From CAVORD01 sp963698535 (GTDB lineage Bacteria > Bacteroidota > Bacteroidia > Bacteroidales > VadinHA17), in NCBI GenBank assembly GCA_963698535.1, contig CAVORD010000001.1:806001-870000 (forward strand): DNA of 64,000 nucleotides, in the 5' to 3' direction. The notes under the pieces are model-generated. The model made no database searches. It was not told the DNA's origin and was given only the letters and a program-made list of their open reading frames with translations. Of this stretch, positions 33,597 through 42,402 are shown one piece after another. Positions within the stretch are counted from its first letter, which is position 1. The number at the start of each line of letters is the position of its first letter. Both the position numbers and the translations under genes were made by a program.

Positions 33597-34649
33597 TCAG
33601 TTGCTGATTATCATTTTTGCCGTTCCAATATACCTGCCCTTCTGTTCTGCCCTAACAAGGTATGATCCTGTTGACATCACAGGCAGATCAATATATATCT
33701 CCTGCTCACCGCTGGTATGGGGATAGTACGTATGGGTCAGAACCATTCTTCCAGCCAAGTCAAAAATTTGAAGATCGATAGCATCGAAGCTTGCTGTACG
33801 CAGGACAATAGTTATATAATTTGTTGCCGGGTTAGGATATATCTTAAGACTATTAACAGGGAGTGTTGTATCCTCAACAACAATTGGCCTGGGAATATTG
33901 GCATCCATCCAGATCAGCCTGTTGTTGATCCACGATTTCAGGTAGGTAATCTCAGAAGCATGCGTAGTACCTACATAATAGTTGGGCCACACATAGGTTC
34001 CGAGGATAGGCCACCTGGCAAAATTTCTTCCTATGCTCTGACCAAGGTAGCTTACAGAGTTTTCAATAAAATAGAATATTGAGTCTGTATTGAAACTCTT
34101 CTTCCGTAGATCCCAGTATGTTGTACTAAGGGCATCCCTGTAACCGGGATCCTCCATTAACCTGGCCCACCAGTGCATAGCATAGCCCTCGTTAGGTCCG
34201 TAATTATTGAAAAGCCACCCCTCAGTGGAAAGGTTTATCTGTGAATAATCCACGTTTCCGTAACATAGATCAAAATCCCATATAGGCCCCGCTACCAGCT
34301 TACCTCCGTCGGAATCCTTTCTCTTATTGAAAAAGGTGCTGTAACGGTACCCATCGACATTATTTGAAAGTTCCTGCATTATCTGGAATTCAACAAAGGA
34401 TTTTACATCCATATATTTTCGGAATCCATTGTTAAGATCTGCAAACAGAGGGCCGTTCAGAGTGTTTTCAAGGGTCAGGAGATAGTTTGATATATATTGC
34501 TTCTGCTCGGGTACTATTACATCATAATCGGGATATACATAGGTAAATTTGTAGGTACGGGCATTCTTGTACCCTATTACCGGGAAGGTCTGAAAATACT
34601 CATTGACAGTAAGGTCCCAGGTCTTATCAACCTTTATATATATAACCAC
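33597..34649 (-). CDS. CotH-family protein with type IX secretion signal, C-terminal fragment
   Basis: Continues the CotH kinase-like domain (IKVDKTWDLTVNEYFQ, AGPIWDFDLCYGNVDY) and ends with a type IX secretion C-terminal domain: SLKIYPNPATNYITI, DLAGRMV, GSYLVRAEQKGRYIG and a final KMIISN. The protein should therefore be exported through the outer membrane and anchored or released. The join to the N-terminal fragment lies in an AT run at 34635-34644, which seems to have one extra base. The methionine at 34649 is not a real start. Confidence 0.83.
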   Translation of the reverse strand: MVIYIKVDKTWDLTVNEYFQTFPVIGYKNARTYKFTYVYPDYDVIVPEQKQYISNYLLTLENTLNGPLFADLNNGFRKYMDVKSFVEFQIMQELSNNVDGYRYSTFFNKRKDSDGGKLVAGPIWDFDLCYGNVDYSQINLSTEGWLFNNYGPNEGYAMHWWARLMEDPGYRDALSTTYWDLRKKSFNTDSIFYFIENSVSYLGQSIGRNFARWPILGTYVWPNYYVGTTHASEITYLKSWINNRLIWMDANIPRPIVVEDTTLPVNSLKIYPNPATNYITIVLRTASFDAIDLQIFDLAGRMVLTHTYYPHTSGEQEIYIDLPVMSTGSYLVRAEQKGRYIGTAKMIISN

Positions 34650-35799
34650 CTGTCAGATCATCACCCGATATCTCGGTGGGATTAAGTTTCGCAATGTTAA
34701 CCCTGTTGTCGTCGCGTTTGATCTTTTCAACAAGCATATATATACCATTATAGCTGCCGTTAATATAGACCTCGCAGAATCTGTACCGTGGCTGCCAGGA
34801 GCTGAAACTCCTTCCGAGTTCATAGGAAACAGCATTGCGAAGAAGGCTTTTGTCGGAATAAGGGGCATACAAAATCCAGTCCTCCTCCGCTGGCATTCCG
34901 ATCAATGCACTATCGACACCCACCCCCATTGCATCTCTTAACTCAATGCCAAAACTCTTTTTCGGGAACATCTGCGATGACTGGCCCCTGGTCTCTATGC
35001 CAATATATCCGTCATAATCTGTTCCGTTATCCAGTAAATTATTTTCTGCTCCCGGGCCATTATCAATAACCTTCATCCATGCGGTTAACTTGGGATCGTT
35101 CGGAATTTCAACTCCCCAGGTATTTATCACCACTAGGGGTAGCTTTGAACTTACAGAAAGGGGATTTACAAACCATGAGGGGGTACTGCGATACAATATG
35201 GAAGGATTTACCACCCCTGTCATAAGAAATGTTGTGGAGGAGAGATCAGAAGAGGTGATGTCGTAATTATGAACCTGAAGAGCCAGGGTATTTGTTCCGG
35301 TAACCAGATATTTTGAAACTGTGTCCTTATGGATCACAAATTGTGCAGGAATTCCGCCCAATGGTATCTGAGCTTCAAAAGCAGCAGAGAGTGCTGCCTC
35401 ACTGAAGGCCGGTCTTACACCTGTAACTCCAATATTTGCCCTGGCGATCTCGTGTCCGTTCAGGTATGCAACAAAGGCATCATCAAAATCTACATGAAGG
35501 ACAAACCATTTTAGAAGTGCAGGGTCGGTAACATTGAAATCGGCACGTATGTAAAGCGACATTACAGGTGAAATAACCGTTGCATCATCGCCATCACCAT
35601 AACCAATGCCTCCTGGGCCTGATGACCATGAAGCAGTATTAAAGCCAGGATCGGTCCAGTTTGAAGGGGGTTCAAAGGTTCCGGGAAGATAACTCCACTG
35701 ATCGCTGGCCGAAATGATCATCTCCCAGTGGTTAACATCCTGGGCTAAACCCTTATTAATCAGAATCAGTAAAAAGTATAATAGAACTATTTTTCTCAT
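34627..35799 (-). CDS. CotH-family secreted protein, N-terminal fragment
   Basis: The ATG at 35799 begins a signal peptide (RKIVLLYFLLILINKGLAQ). A beta-sandwich module follows (WSYLPGTFEPPSNW, VDFDDAFVAYLNGHEIARA), then the CotH domain with IGIETRGQSSQMFPKKSFGIEL, SDKSLLRNAVSYELG and VYINGSYNGIYMLVEKIKRD. Bacterial CotH domains are atypical kinases; here a surface or extracellular role is likely given the secretion signal. The frame stops at GGYIYKG, one step from the C-terminal fragment. The joined gene spans 33597-35799, about 733 residues. Upstream in-frame codons to 35892 are unlikely to be used. Confidence 0.83.
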   Translation of the reverse strand: MRKIVLLYFLLILINKGLAQDVNHWEMIISASDQWSYLPGTFEPPSNWTDPGFNTASWSSGPGGIGYGDGDDATVISPVMSLYIRADFNVTDPALLKWFVLHVDFDDAFVAYLNGHEIARANIGVTGVRPAFSEAALSAAFEAQIPLGGIPAQFVIHKDTVSKYLVTGTNTLALQVHNYDITSSDLSSTTFLMTGVVNPSILYRSTPSWFVNPLSVSSKLPLVVINTWGVEIPNDPKLTAWMKVIDNGPGAENNLLDNGTDYDGYIGIETRGQSSQMFPKKSFGIELRDAMGVGVDSALIGMPAEEDWILYAPYSDKSLLRNAVSYELGRSFSSWQPRYRFCEVYINGSYNGIYMLVEKIKRDDNRVNIAKLNPTEISGDDLTGGYIYKG

Positions 35800-35959
35800 G
35801 TTATAGGATCCGTAACAGCCAGCCACCATCGTTCTAAGCGGGTGTAAAGATAACGAAAAAGGCTTAAAGGTAATTACTGCCTGCGAGTACATCCCTTGAC
35901 TACTCCCCTACCATTCTCAACTTTCTCAACCTCCTCTACTTTCTAAGCCATCTCAGTAC

Positions 35960-35998
35960 TTAAAACCCACCCCTCGCCCCTCCGGAGGAGGGGATTTG
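35960..35998. repeat. Dispersed C-rich hairpin repeat, copy 2
   Basis: CTTAAAACCCACCCC stretch with an inverted repeat (CCCCTCC, loop GGA, GGAGGGG) and the tail GATTT, as at 11995-12035. Around it are repeated TTTCTCAA-like tracts. The 35800-36126 spacer holds this repeat and the PadR promoter and no recognisable gene. Confidence 0.6.
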
Positions 35999-36063
35999 TC
36001 GCTGCAAATCTCCTGACAACTCTAACCATTTCTCAATCTTTCTCAACATTTTTCAACATTTTC

Positions 36064-36114
36064 TTGCATCATATAAAAGAATCTTATATATTTGCACATA
36101 CAAGTTACTTATAT
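36064..36114 (+). promoter_or_regulatory. PadR operon promoter with overlapping palindromic operator
   Basis: TTG (36064-36066), 20 bases, then TATATTTG (36087-36094) fits the Bacteroidota promoter pattern. Just downstream, ATACAAGT-T-ACTTATAT (36098-36114) is an 8+8 palindrome with one mismatch that would cover the transcription start. This placement suits autorepression by the PadR product whose ATG is at 36127. Confidence 0.6.
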
Positions 36115-36126
36115 ATATAACATAGT

Positions 36127-36471
36127 ATGATATCTACAGACCTTTTAAAAGGATCACTAAAGACGATCGTCCTGAAGCTCCTGGAGGAGAATGGCAGGAT
36201 GTACGGTTATGAGATAACCAGAAGAGTTGAAGAGATGACCTCAGGGAAAGTGAAGCTCACTTATGGGGCGCTTTACCCTGTTCTTCACAAGCTGGAAGCG
36301 GAAGGGGCTGTTTTGACTGAAAGTGAAAACTTCAACAATCGCACCCGTATTTACTATTCCCTCACGCCGGCCGGACGGTCGGTTATGAAAGAAAAACTTC
36401 AGGAGATGAAAGATTTCCTCGATGCAATATCACAGATATTAAATCCACAGCCCGGATTGAGTTATGAGTGA
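36127..36471 (+). CDS. PadR-family transcriptional regulator
   Basis: 114 residues, winged helix of the PadR family: LLKGSLKTIVLKLLEENG, MYGYEITRRVEE, LTYGALYPVLHKLEAEG and RIYYSLTPAGR. PadR repressors usually control membrane or stress genes next to them. The stop overlaps the start of the downstream membrane-protein gene by 8 bases, so both are one operon, probably autoregulated through the palindrome at 36098-36114. Confidence 0.93.
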   Translation: MISTDLLKGSLKTIVLKLLEENGRMYGYEITRRVEEMTSGKVKLTYGALYPVLHKLEAEGAVLTESENFNNRTRIYYSLTPAGRSVMKEKLQEMKDFLDAISQILNPQPGLSYE

Positions 36472-37879
36472 ATTATCACTAAGACAGACAGATACAATAG
36501 CCCGGTTCGTGAAAAATCACAGTATTGTTTTTTCACACCTTGGCGATGACCTTATAGACCACCTGTGCTGCGATATTGAGGATAAGATGAGAGCCGGCAG
36601 CGACTTCGAGGAGGCCTTCACATCAGTTAAAGGGATAATTGGTACCAGAGGGCTTGAGGATATTCAGGAGACCACACTTTACGCAGTTGACTCAAAATAC
36701 AGAAAAATGAAAAAACTAATGAAAATTACCGGTGTAGCAGGCACCGTGATGCTGGGATTTGCAGCTCTGTTCAAGATCCTGCACCTTGCAGGGGCCAGTG
36801 TCCTCCTTCTATTGGGAGCGTTGATACTCGTCACTCTGTTCCTTCCATCCTCTCTCGGGGTATTATGGAAGGAGAGTAAAAGCAGCAAACGGCTATTCCT
36901 GTTCATTGCTGCCTTTATCTCCTCAACACTCTTTATAATCGGGGTTATCTTCAAAATACAGCACTGGCCGGGTTCGGGTATTACGCTTACAATAGGAGTC
37001 CTTTCAGGAGTATTTCTCCTTTTGCCTGCTGTTATTTACGACAGGCTTAAGGACAGTGAGAGAACTGTCCCAAAATGGATCTATTATGCTACGCTGATAC
37101 TGGGAATAGCTTACGGGCTCGGATTTCTATTTAAATTAATGCATTGGCCGGGAGCCTCAACTCTATTATCTGTTGGAATGTTATTCCTCTTTGGCTTTGT
37201 CGCAATAATTTACATATACCACAGATACAAAGGACTGGAGTATGTCAGCTCCGAGGCGATCTTTATTTTTGTTGCCATTATAATGTTCGTGGTTCCTTCA
37301 TCCCTGCTAAGTATCAGAGGGGAAGGCAACTTTGAAGGAGGATTCCTGGAAACAACAGGCTTAAATCATCGCAGCATAAATTTCCGGACAGAGAGGAATG
37401 AAAGACTTTTCAGTTCCCTTGATGCTTCGCAAAAGGAGATTGTTCTGCATCTTCATGAACAGACTGAGGCGATCATTGATAAGATATCTGAGATCAACGA
37501 TCAGCTCTCCCCTGCCGGTCCATTATATTTTGCAGAAGAGAGTATTCCGGCAGGTTACGGTGACCTTGAACCTTTCAACCATGAAGCAGTAGCTGCACTG
37601 ATGGCCGATGACAATCCGGCTCTCAATGATCTGAATGGTCTGCTTACAACTTTTATTGACATGCTGGCATCACTCAATAATAATGAATTTGATGCTGCCG
37701 TCGCTGCAAAACTCGACCTTCATCAATACATTCCTGTGGCATCAGATGAACCCATGAAGCTTCCCTCCCCTGTCGTAATGTTCCAGAGTATGGATATTTT
37801 AAGGGGGGCAGTGCTCGATGCAGAAGCCTCAACAATAAGGAACATTCTGAAGATGGAAACCTCAACTAATAATCAGTAA
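36464..37879 (+). CDS. Membrane protein with three FKxxHWPG repeats (GldL-like motif)
   Basis: 471 residues. A soluble N-terminus (1-85) resembles the helical domain that often precedes PadR-linked membrane proteins. Three repeat units of exactly 60 residues follow, each with two membrane helices and the motif F-K-[IL]-x-H-[LW]-[AP]-G at 103, 163 and 223. The motif resembles the KIMHWPGA segment of the type IX motor protein GldL. A further helix and a soluble C-terminal domain (about 285-471) complete it. Function unknown. It is translationally coupled to padR and followed two bases later by a second protein with the same motif. Confidence 0.75.
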   Translation: MSELSLRQTDTIARFVKNHSIVFSHLGDDLIDHLCCDIEDKMRAGSDFEEAFTSVKGIIGTRGLEDIQETTLYAVDSKYRKMKKLMKITGVAGTVMLGFAALFKILHLAGASVLLLLGALILVTLFLPSSLGVLWKESKSSKRLFLFIAAFISSTLFIIGVIFKIQHWPGSGITLTIGVLSGVFLLLPAVIYDRLKDSERTVPKWIYYATLILGIAYGLGFLFKLMHWPGASTLLSVGMLFLFGFVAIIYIYHRYKGLEYVSSEAIFIFVAIIMFVVPSSLLSIRGEGNFEGGFLETTGLNHRSINFRTERNERLFSSLDASQKEIVLHLHEQTEAIIDKISEINDQLSPAGPLYFAEESIPAGYGDLEPFNHEAVAALMADDNPALNDLNGLLTTFIDMLASLNNNEFDAAVAAKLDLHQYIPVASDEPMKLPSPVVMFQSMDILRGAVLDAEASTIRNILKMETSTNNQ

Positions 37880-37881
37880 TC

Positions 37882-38337
37882 ATGAAGAAAAAAATATATT
37901 GGATAGGATTGATAGCGCTGATCCTTGCTATCTGCGGAACTGTTTTTAAGACACTCCACTACCCGGGTGCGTCGATATTATTGACACTGGGGTTTATGAC
38001 ACTCGTTTTGGGTTTCTTCCCGATTGCTCTGCTGGACTCATACCGAAATGAGCCTAAAAGATTAAGTGCAACATTTTACATAGTTACATACATCACCTTA
38101 TTCATTGTATTCACAGGGATGTTATTCAAGATAATGCACTGGCCGGGGGCCGGCAAAATATTGCTGGTTGCCATCGTAATACCCTATATTCTCTTTTTGC
38201 CCGTCTTTCTGTTCTCAACAAGCAAAGTTGCTAACTACAGCATCTTCAATGTTGTTTCGGTTCTGCTGCTTACTGGCATTTACATCGGTATTCAACGTAC
38301 TCCTGGCCCTTGGCGTATCCAAGGACAGGCTGGATGA
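37882..38337 (+). CDS. FKxxHWPG repeat membrane protein 2, N-terminal fragment
   Basis: Four or five membrane helices with two motif copies, F-K-T-L-H-Y-P-G at 22-29 and F-K-I-M-H-W-P-G at 82-89, again 60 residues apart. The frame is genuine to about VLLLTG and then leaves it at the GG 38275-38276; the following residues to the stop are not real. The rest is in the fragment ending at 38842. A paralogue of the preceding gene and in the same operon. Confidence 0.75.
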   Translation: MKKKIYWIGLIALILAICGTVFKTLHYPGASILLTLGFMTLVLGFFPIALLDSYRNEPKRLSATFYIVTYITLFIVFTGMLFKIMHWPGAGKILLVAIVIPYILFLPVFLFSTSKVANYSIFNVVSVLLLTGIYIGIQRTPGPWRIQGQAG

Positions 38338-38842
38338 TTCAATGTACCTGGCCTCTGTATATCAGCGGAGTGCAGTAATGGGAAGCCGCGAGCATGTCAA
38401 AGCTGTTGACGGGGGAGCAGAAATTGTGAACTCTTCAGAGAAGGTCCTCTCTATCATCAAAGAAGCCAAAGAAGCCATACTTACTTTATCTGAAGGCAAC
38501 AGTGAGCTGCTTGGCAGCGATCCTCTTGCAATAGGACAACCCGACTCCAGGAGCATCCCGACACAGGTTCTTTTCAAAGGGGATGAACCATATCTGGGTT
38601 TCCGACTGGAAGAGAGCATCTCTGAATTTATTAATGTTGTTGAAGGTGTTGGTGATCCATACCTTACGGCAGAGAAGGCAAAGGAAATTTTGTATTTCAA
38701 AACCTTTGAGAACGACGACAGGAGGTGGAGTGTCATTATGTTCACCGATAACTGGAATAGCTGGTCGCTTGTTTATCTGGGAATGCTTGAAAACGACATT
38801 ATGCTGATCCGGAATGAGTTGCTCTCTTACTTAAGTAATTAA
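38228..38842 (+). CDS. FKxxHWPG repeat membrane protein 2, C-terminal fragment
   Basis: From AFTSVFNVLLALGVSKDRLDD onward this is the real continuation: the last membrane helix and a soluble domain of about 170 residues (VLSIIKEAKEAILTL, FENDDRRWSVIMFTDN). The earlier part of the frame overlaps the N-terminal fragment and is not used. Restoring one base at 38275-38276 gives a protein of about 320 residues, spanning 37882-38842. Similar in plan to the upstream gene: membrane repeats plus an extracytoplasmic C-terminal domain. Confidence 0.7.
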   Translation: MLTTASSMLFRFCCLLAFTSVFNVLLALGVSKDRLDDSMYLASVYQRSAVMGSREHVKAVDGGAEIVNSSEKVLSIIKEAKEAILTLSEGNSELLGSDPLAIGQPDSRSIPTQVLFKGDEPYLGFRLEESISEFINVVEGVGDPYLTAEKAKEILYFKTFENDDRRWSVIMFTDNWNSWSLVYLGMLENDIMLIRNELLSYLSN

Positions 38843-38887
38843 CGTCAGGTAATTGCTGTTAATTTTAAAAGAACTAAATTCTTAAAA

Positions 38888-39787
38888 ATGAAGCACAAGT
38901 ATATTTATCTGTTGGCTCTTCTCCTCTCAATCATTCATGGCTGTGGTGAAAAAGTCACAGTTGAACAGATTAAAAGGTTTGCTCCGGTAGAAACTTATCC
39001 AAATGATGTTTTTCTGGATACGGTTAAAAACAAAAGAGCATTGATAATAGTAGCCCACGATGACGATGATTGCGCAATGGCCGGAACAATAGCAAAATTA
39101 ACCGCAAACGGGTGGGCGATTAAACAGTTAAGTTTGCAAAGTCATATCCTGCCTAAGACGGGAAAAAACCCTGCAGATATTATTTGTCTGGGCAATGAAC
39201 TTATACTGGAAGACGGGTACTACAGGATGGGTGCAGATACTATGAAAATGCCCTATTTACCTATACCATATGAATCGATAAAAGAACAGTTTCTTACTGA
39301 CAAAGTTGCCACGGCAATTATTCAAAAAGTGAGTGAGTTTAAGCCTTCCGTAATTTTCACTCTTGACAATATAAAAGGTGGTTACGGACACCCGGAACAT
39401 ATTTTTATCAGTCAATTAGTGATCGACCTTTTTGAAGAGGGGAAAATTGACAATCAAAAAATTTATCAGTCTGTTTTCACTAAGTCAATGGAAGTAGAAA
39501 TCGTGGATAAATGGTTAGCTGAAAGACTGAAAAAATGGGGATATCCACACGCTAGTACACTTGCCAATCAACTATACAATATTGAAGGGATGCCGGAGCC
39601 AACGGTACAAATAAATATCTCTGAGGCTGCTGAGTCCAAGATGAATTATCTAATGGAATATAGTGAGGATGTAAGAAAAAACTTAAGAAAATTCATCCCC
39701 TACTATGAAAATTTCGATGCTAAAACATACTTCTCTGTTTTTGACCGGGAGTTTTTCAGGGTATTTGAAAAACAGGCAAACTTATAA
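38888..39787 (+). CDS. PIG-L (LmbE-like) deacetylase-family lipoprotein with altered motif
   Basis: 299 residues with a lipoprotein signal (LALLLSIIHGC). The PIG-L metal-binding loop, normally A-H-P-D-D-E, reads A-H-D-D-D-D (His57, Asp59, Asp60 kept; Pro to Asp and Glu to Asp changed). The distal ligand motif G-H-P-E-H is present. The family removes N-acetyl groups from sugars. This member may keep zinc binding, but its substrate is unknown. A strong terminator follows. Confidence 0.7.
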   Translation: MKHKYIYLLALLLSIIHGCGEKVTVEQIKRFAPVETYPNDVFLDTVKNKRALIIVAHDDDDCAMAGTIAKLTANGWAIKQLSLQSHILPKTGKNPADIICLGNELILEDGYYRMGADTMKMPYLPIPYESIKEQFLTDKVATAIIQKVSEFKPSVIFTLDNIKGGYGHPEHIFISQLVIDLFEEGKIDNQKIYQSVFTKSMEVEIVDKWLAERLKKWGYPHASTLANQLYNIEGMPEPTVQINISEAAESKMNYLMEYSEDVRKNLRKFIPYYENFDAKTYFSVFDREFFRVFEKQANL

Positions 39788-39841
39788 CAGATTGTATATC
39801 GTATTGCTTCCATCTCCCAGGTTTACAACGGAAGCACTTCT

Positions 39842-39875
39842 AAGCCCGGCACACTTTGCCGGGCTTTATTTTTGT
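39842..39875 (+). terminator. Intrinsic terminator after the PIG-L-like gene
   Basis: Ten-base perfect stem AAGCCCGGCA / TGCCGGGCTT (39842-39851 and 39857-39866) with a five-base loop, followed by a T-rich tract. The rest of the 39788-40102 spacer shows no gene. Confidence 0.85.
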
Positions 39876-40102
39876 TATTAATCTTGGGAAGAAAGGGACT
39901 TCTGGCTCTTTTTTGTAATTATCATATCATTATGAATCCAACCAACCAGACTGCCCTGAATTCAATAACCTTGAAATATGTCCCTGTTTTGCCAAAATGA
40001 TTGTTTATCATAAAGTTAGGTCGCATTTTTCTCGTATTGTCCATGGTTAATTCCGATTTTTTTTGTACCTTTTTATTTACCAATCATCTGATTTTAGTCT
40101 GC

Positions 40103-41011
40103 ATGAGCAAGCGAACTTCTATCATACTTATAGCCAATAAATGGGTCAGCAGGATAATCAGCTATCCAGGCATTGATGACAAAGAGCTGATGCTCCGAAA
40201 AGATTATTGGATTTCAAGTCTTGCATGCTTCATTGTAATTTTATCAATTACATTAATAGTCCGGATATTACACCCGGATCTAAAAATTCTTTTGTCCTAC
40301 GGACTTTTCCTGATCCTGATTTTTCTGGAGTTCATTATTGCAGGTATTGTAATTCGCAGAAACCTTGAATGGCTGATGTTCCTCAATCAGGGTCTGATGA
40401 TTATCATGACCTTCTTTTGTATTCTGAAACTGGGAGGAATTGTTTCTTCCGGAGGTCTTGTTTTTGTGGGCCTGTTTGTGGTTCTCTTCTCACTCGATTT
40501 TAACAAGAAAAGCAAATCGGTAGCACTATTCATTATCTATGCTTCTACCGTACTATTGGCAGGAGTACTCCACCCCTGGTTAGCTGTTCCTCCGGAAATG
40601 ACCTCCAGAGTAAACATAACCCTGTTCGTAATTAACCTGCTATGGATCTCTTCATTTGCGTTACTTTTTGTGTTAAACTTTATAAATCAACGTGTTAAGA
40701 TCGAACAGCAAGAGACAAACCGTATCAAAGAACTCGATGAAGCAAAAACAAGGCTCTACACAAATATTACACATGAGTTCAGGACTCCGCTTACAGTGAT
40801 CCTTGGCATTGCAGATCTTATAAGGACAGATCCTGAGAAGTGGGCTCAACCGGGAGTCGAGAAGATAGAAAATAATGGAAAATTATTATTACAACTGGTA
40901 AATCAAATGCTTGATCTTGCGAAGCTTGAGGCAGGGGCACTTCCTCTTCAGAGGTCGGATCAGATATTATTCCATACATCAGGTATATCACTGAATTGTT
41001 CCGGTCTGTAG
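40103..41011 (+). CDS. Hybrid sensor kinase, N-terminal fragment (six membrane helices, HisKA)
   Basis: The ATG at 40103 is preferred over an upstream TTG. About six membrane helices (residues 30-200) form the sensor; no periplasmic propeller is present. A HisKA dimerisation helix follows with the phospho-acceptor His224 in ITHEFRTPLTVILG. The frame departs after LPLQRSDQ near 40963-40966, where a base appears to be missing (this one is a -1 event), and continues in the next fragment as IIPYIRYITELFRSVADC. The final residues before the stop are not real. Confidence 0.83.
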   Translation: MSKRTSIILIANKWVSRIISYPGIDDKELMLRKDYWISSLACFIVILSITLIVRILHPDLKILLSYGLFLILIFLEFIIAGIVIRRNLEWLMFLNQGLMIIMTFFCILKLGGIVSSGGLVFVGLFVVLFSLDFNKKSKSVALFIIYASTVLLAGVLHPWLAVPPEMTSRVNITLFVINLLWISSFALLFVLNFINQRVKIEQQETNRIKELDEAKTRLYTNITHEFRTPLTVILGIADLIRTDPEKWAQPGVEKIENNGKLLLQLVNQMLDLAKLEAGALPLQRSDQILFHTSGISLNCSGL

Positions 41012-42279
41012 CTGATTGTAAAAATGTAACACTTGAGTTCACGCCAGAAAGAGATCTCTTCATAATGGATTATGATCCGGAAAAGCTAGCCCAAATAGTT
41101 TCCAATATTGTGTCAAATGCATTGAAATTTATTCAAAAAGGCGGCAGGATTGATGTTGTGGCTGAAATAAGGGGTAAAAGTGGACAGAATTTCATAATAC
41201 GCATCAGGGATAACGGACCGGGAATTCAATCCGATCATCTGCCGCACATTTTTGACCGTTTCTATCATGCCCCGGAGAGTAAAGAACAACCGAACGTAGG
41301 ATCAGGATTAGGACTTGCCCTGACCAGGGAACTGGTGAAGCTTACAGGCGGGAATATCGGAGCAGAAAGCAAATATGGAGAGGGAACAGAATTTACTGTT
41401 TCATTACCTGTTACTCATAATGCCCCAGTAAAGGATATCGCTGAACTTAAAAAAGCAGATTGTGAAATTTCGAAGGAGATTGATACCCATGAGGTAAGAA
41501 TCAACGGTACCATGCCAAAGAAAGTGGTTAACAAAGACAAACCCCTTCTTCTCATTGTTGAAGACAACCAAGAAGTTGCTGACTACCTGGTTACTCTTTT
41601 GGAATCTCAATACAATATTCAGACTGCAGTCAACGGAAAGGTAGGTTTACAAAAAGCACTGAAGCTAATTCCGGATATCATACTGACAGACATAATGATG
41701 CCAGTGATGGATGGCATTGAATTGCTCGACAGAGTAAAGAATGATTCACTCACCAGCCATATTCCTGTCGTGATCCTTACTGCCAAGGCCGATATAGCCG
41801 CTCGACTTGATGGTCTTGAGAGAGGAGCTGATGCCTACATTGCCAAGCCATTTAACAAGAGAGAGTTGATGGTCCAGTTAAACAAACTAATAAAACTGCG
41901 AAAGAAACTACAGGACAGGTATTCCGGAACAGGACCTTTAAGTACCACTGAGGAAAATGATTACGGACTCGAAGACAAGTTTATTAATCAGGTGCGTGAC
42001 ATTATGATTGAAAACCTTGCCAACGAGAAGTTTGATATTAATGAATTATGCAAGATCATTGCCATGAGCAGGTCGCAACTCTACCGGAAATTCAAATCAC
42101 TTACTGACAGAACCCTTAACGAATACCTGCTATTTCTCCGTCTTTCCAAAGCCAGAGAATTACTTACGGCATCGGATATCAATGTATCAGAAGCAGCATT
42201 CAGAACAGGCTTCAAGAACCTTTCCCATTTTAGCAGGGTCTTTACCAGGGAATTCGGTGTAAATCCCAGCGAACTCTAG
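40996..42279 (+). CDS. Hybrid sensor kinase, C-terminal fragment (ATPase, receiver, AraC HTH)
   Basis: Contains the HATPase with N box NIVSNALKF, G1 RIRDNGPGI and G2 GSGLGLAL; a receiver with LLIVEDN and phospho-acceptor Asp in ILTDIMMPVMDG; and a C-terminal AraC-type DNA-binding domain (SRSQLYRKFKSL, AAFRTGFKNLSHFSRVF). With the N-terminal fragment this is one kinase-receiver-AraC protein spanning 40103-42279, about 725 residues. Such one-protein systems regulate neighbouring genes; here the downstream secreted protein and alpha/beta hydrolase are candidates. Confidence 0.88.
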   Translation: MFRSVADCKNVTLEFTPERDLFIMDYDPEKLAQIVSNIVSNALKFIQKGGRIDVVAEIRGKSGQNFIIRIRDNGPGIQSDHLPHIFDRFYHAPESKEQPNVGSGLGLALTRELVKLTGGNIGAESKYGEGTEFTVSLPVTHNAPVKDIAELKKADCEISKEIDTHEVRINGTMPKKVVNKDKPLLLIVEDNQEVADYLVTLLESQYNIQTAVNGKVGLQKALKLIPDIILTDIMMPVMDGIELLDRVKNDSLTSHIPVVILTAKADIAARLDGLERGADAYIAKPFNKRELMVQLNKLIKLRKKLQDRYSGTGPLSTTEENDYGLEDKFINQVRDIMIENLANEKFDINELCKIIAMSRSQLYRKFKSLTDRTLNEYLLFLRLSKARELLTASDINVSEAAFRTGFKNLSHFSRVFTREFGVNPSEL

Positions 42280-42402
42280 AAATTTTTCCTTCCTACATTG
42301 TTTTGAGACACTAAGCAAATAATTCGAGATGCTTAGCAAAATAGTTGACAGGATATTGACATAACTTGTATCATATCAATTAACTAACTTAAATAAAAGA
42401 GT

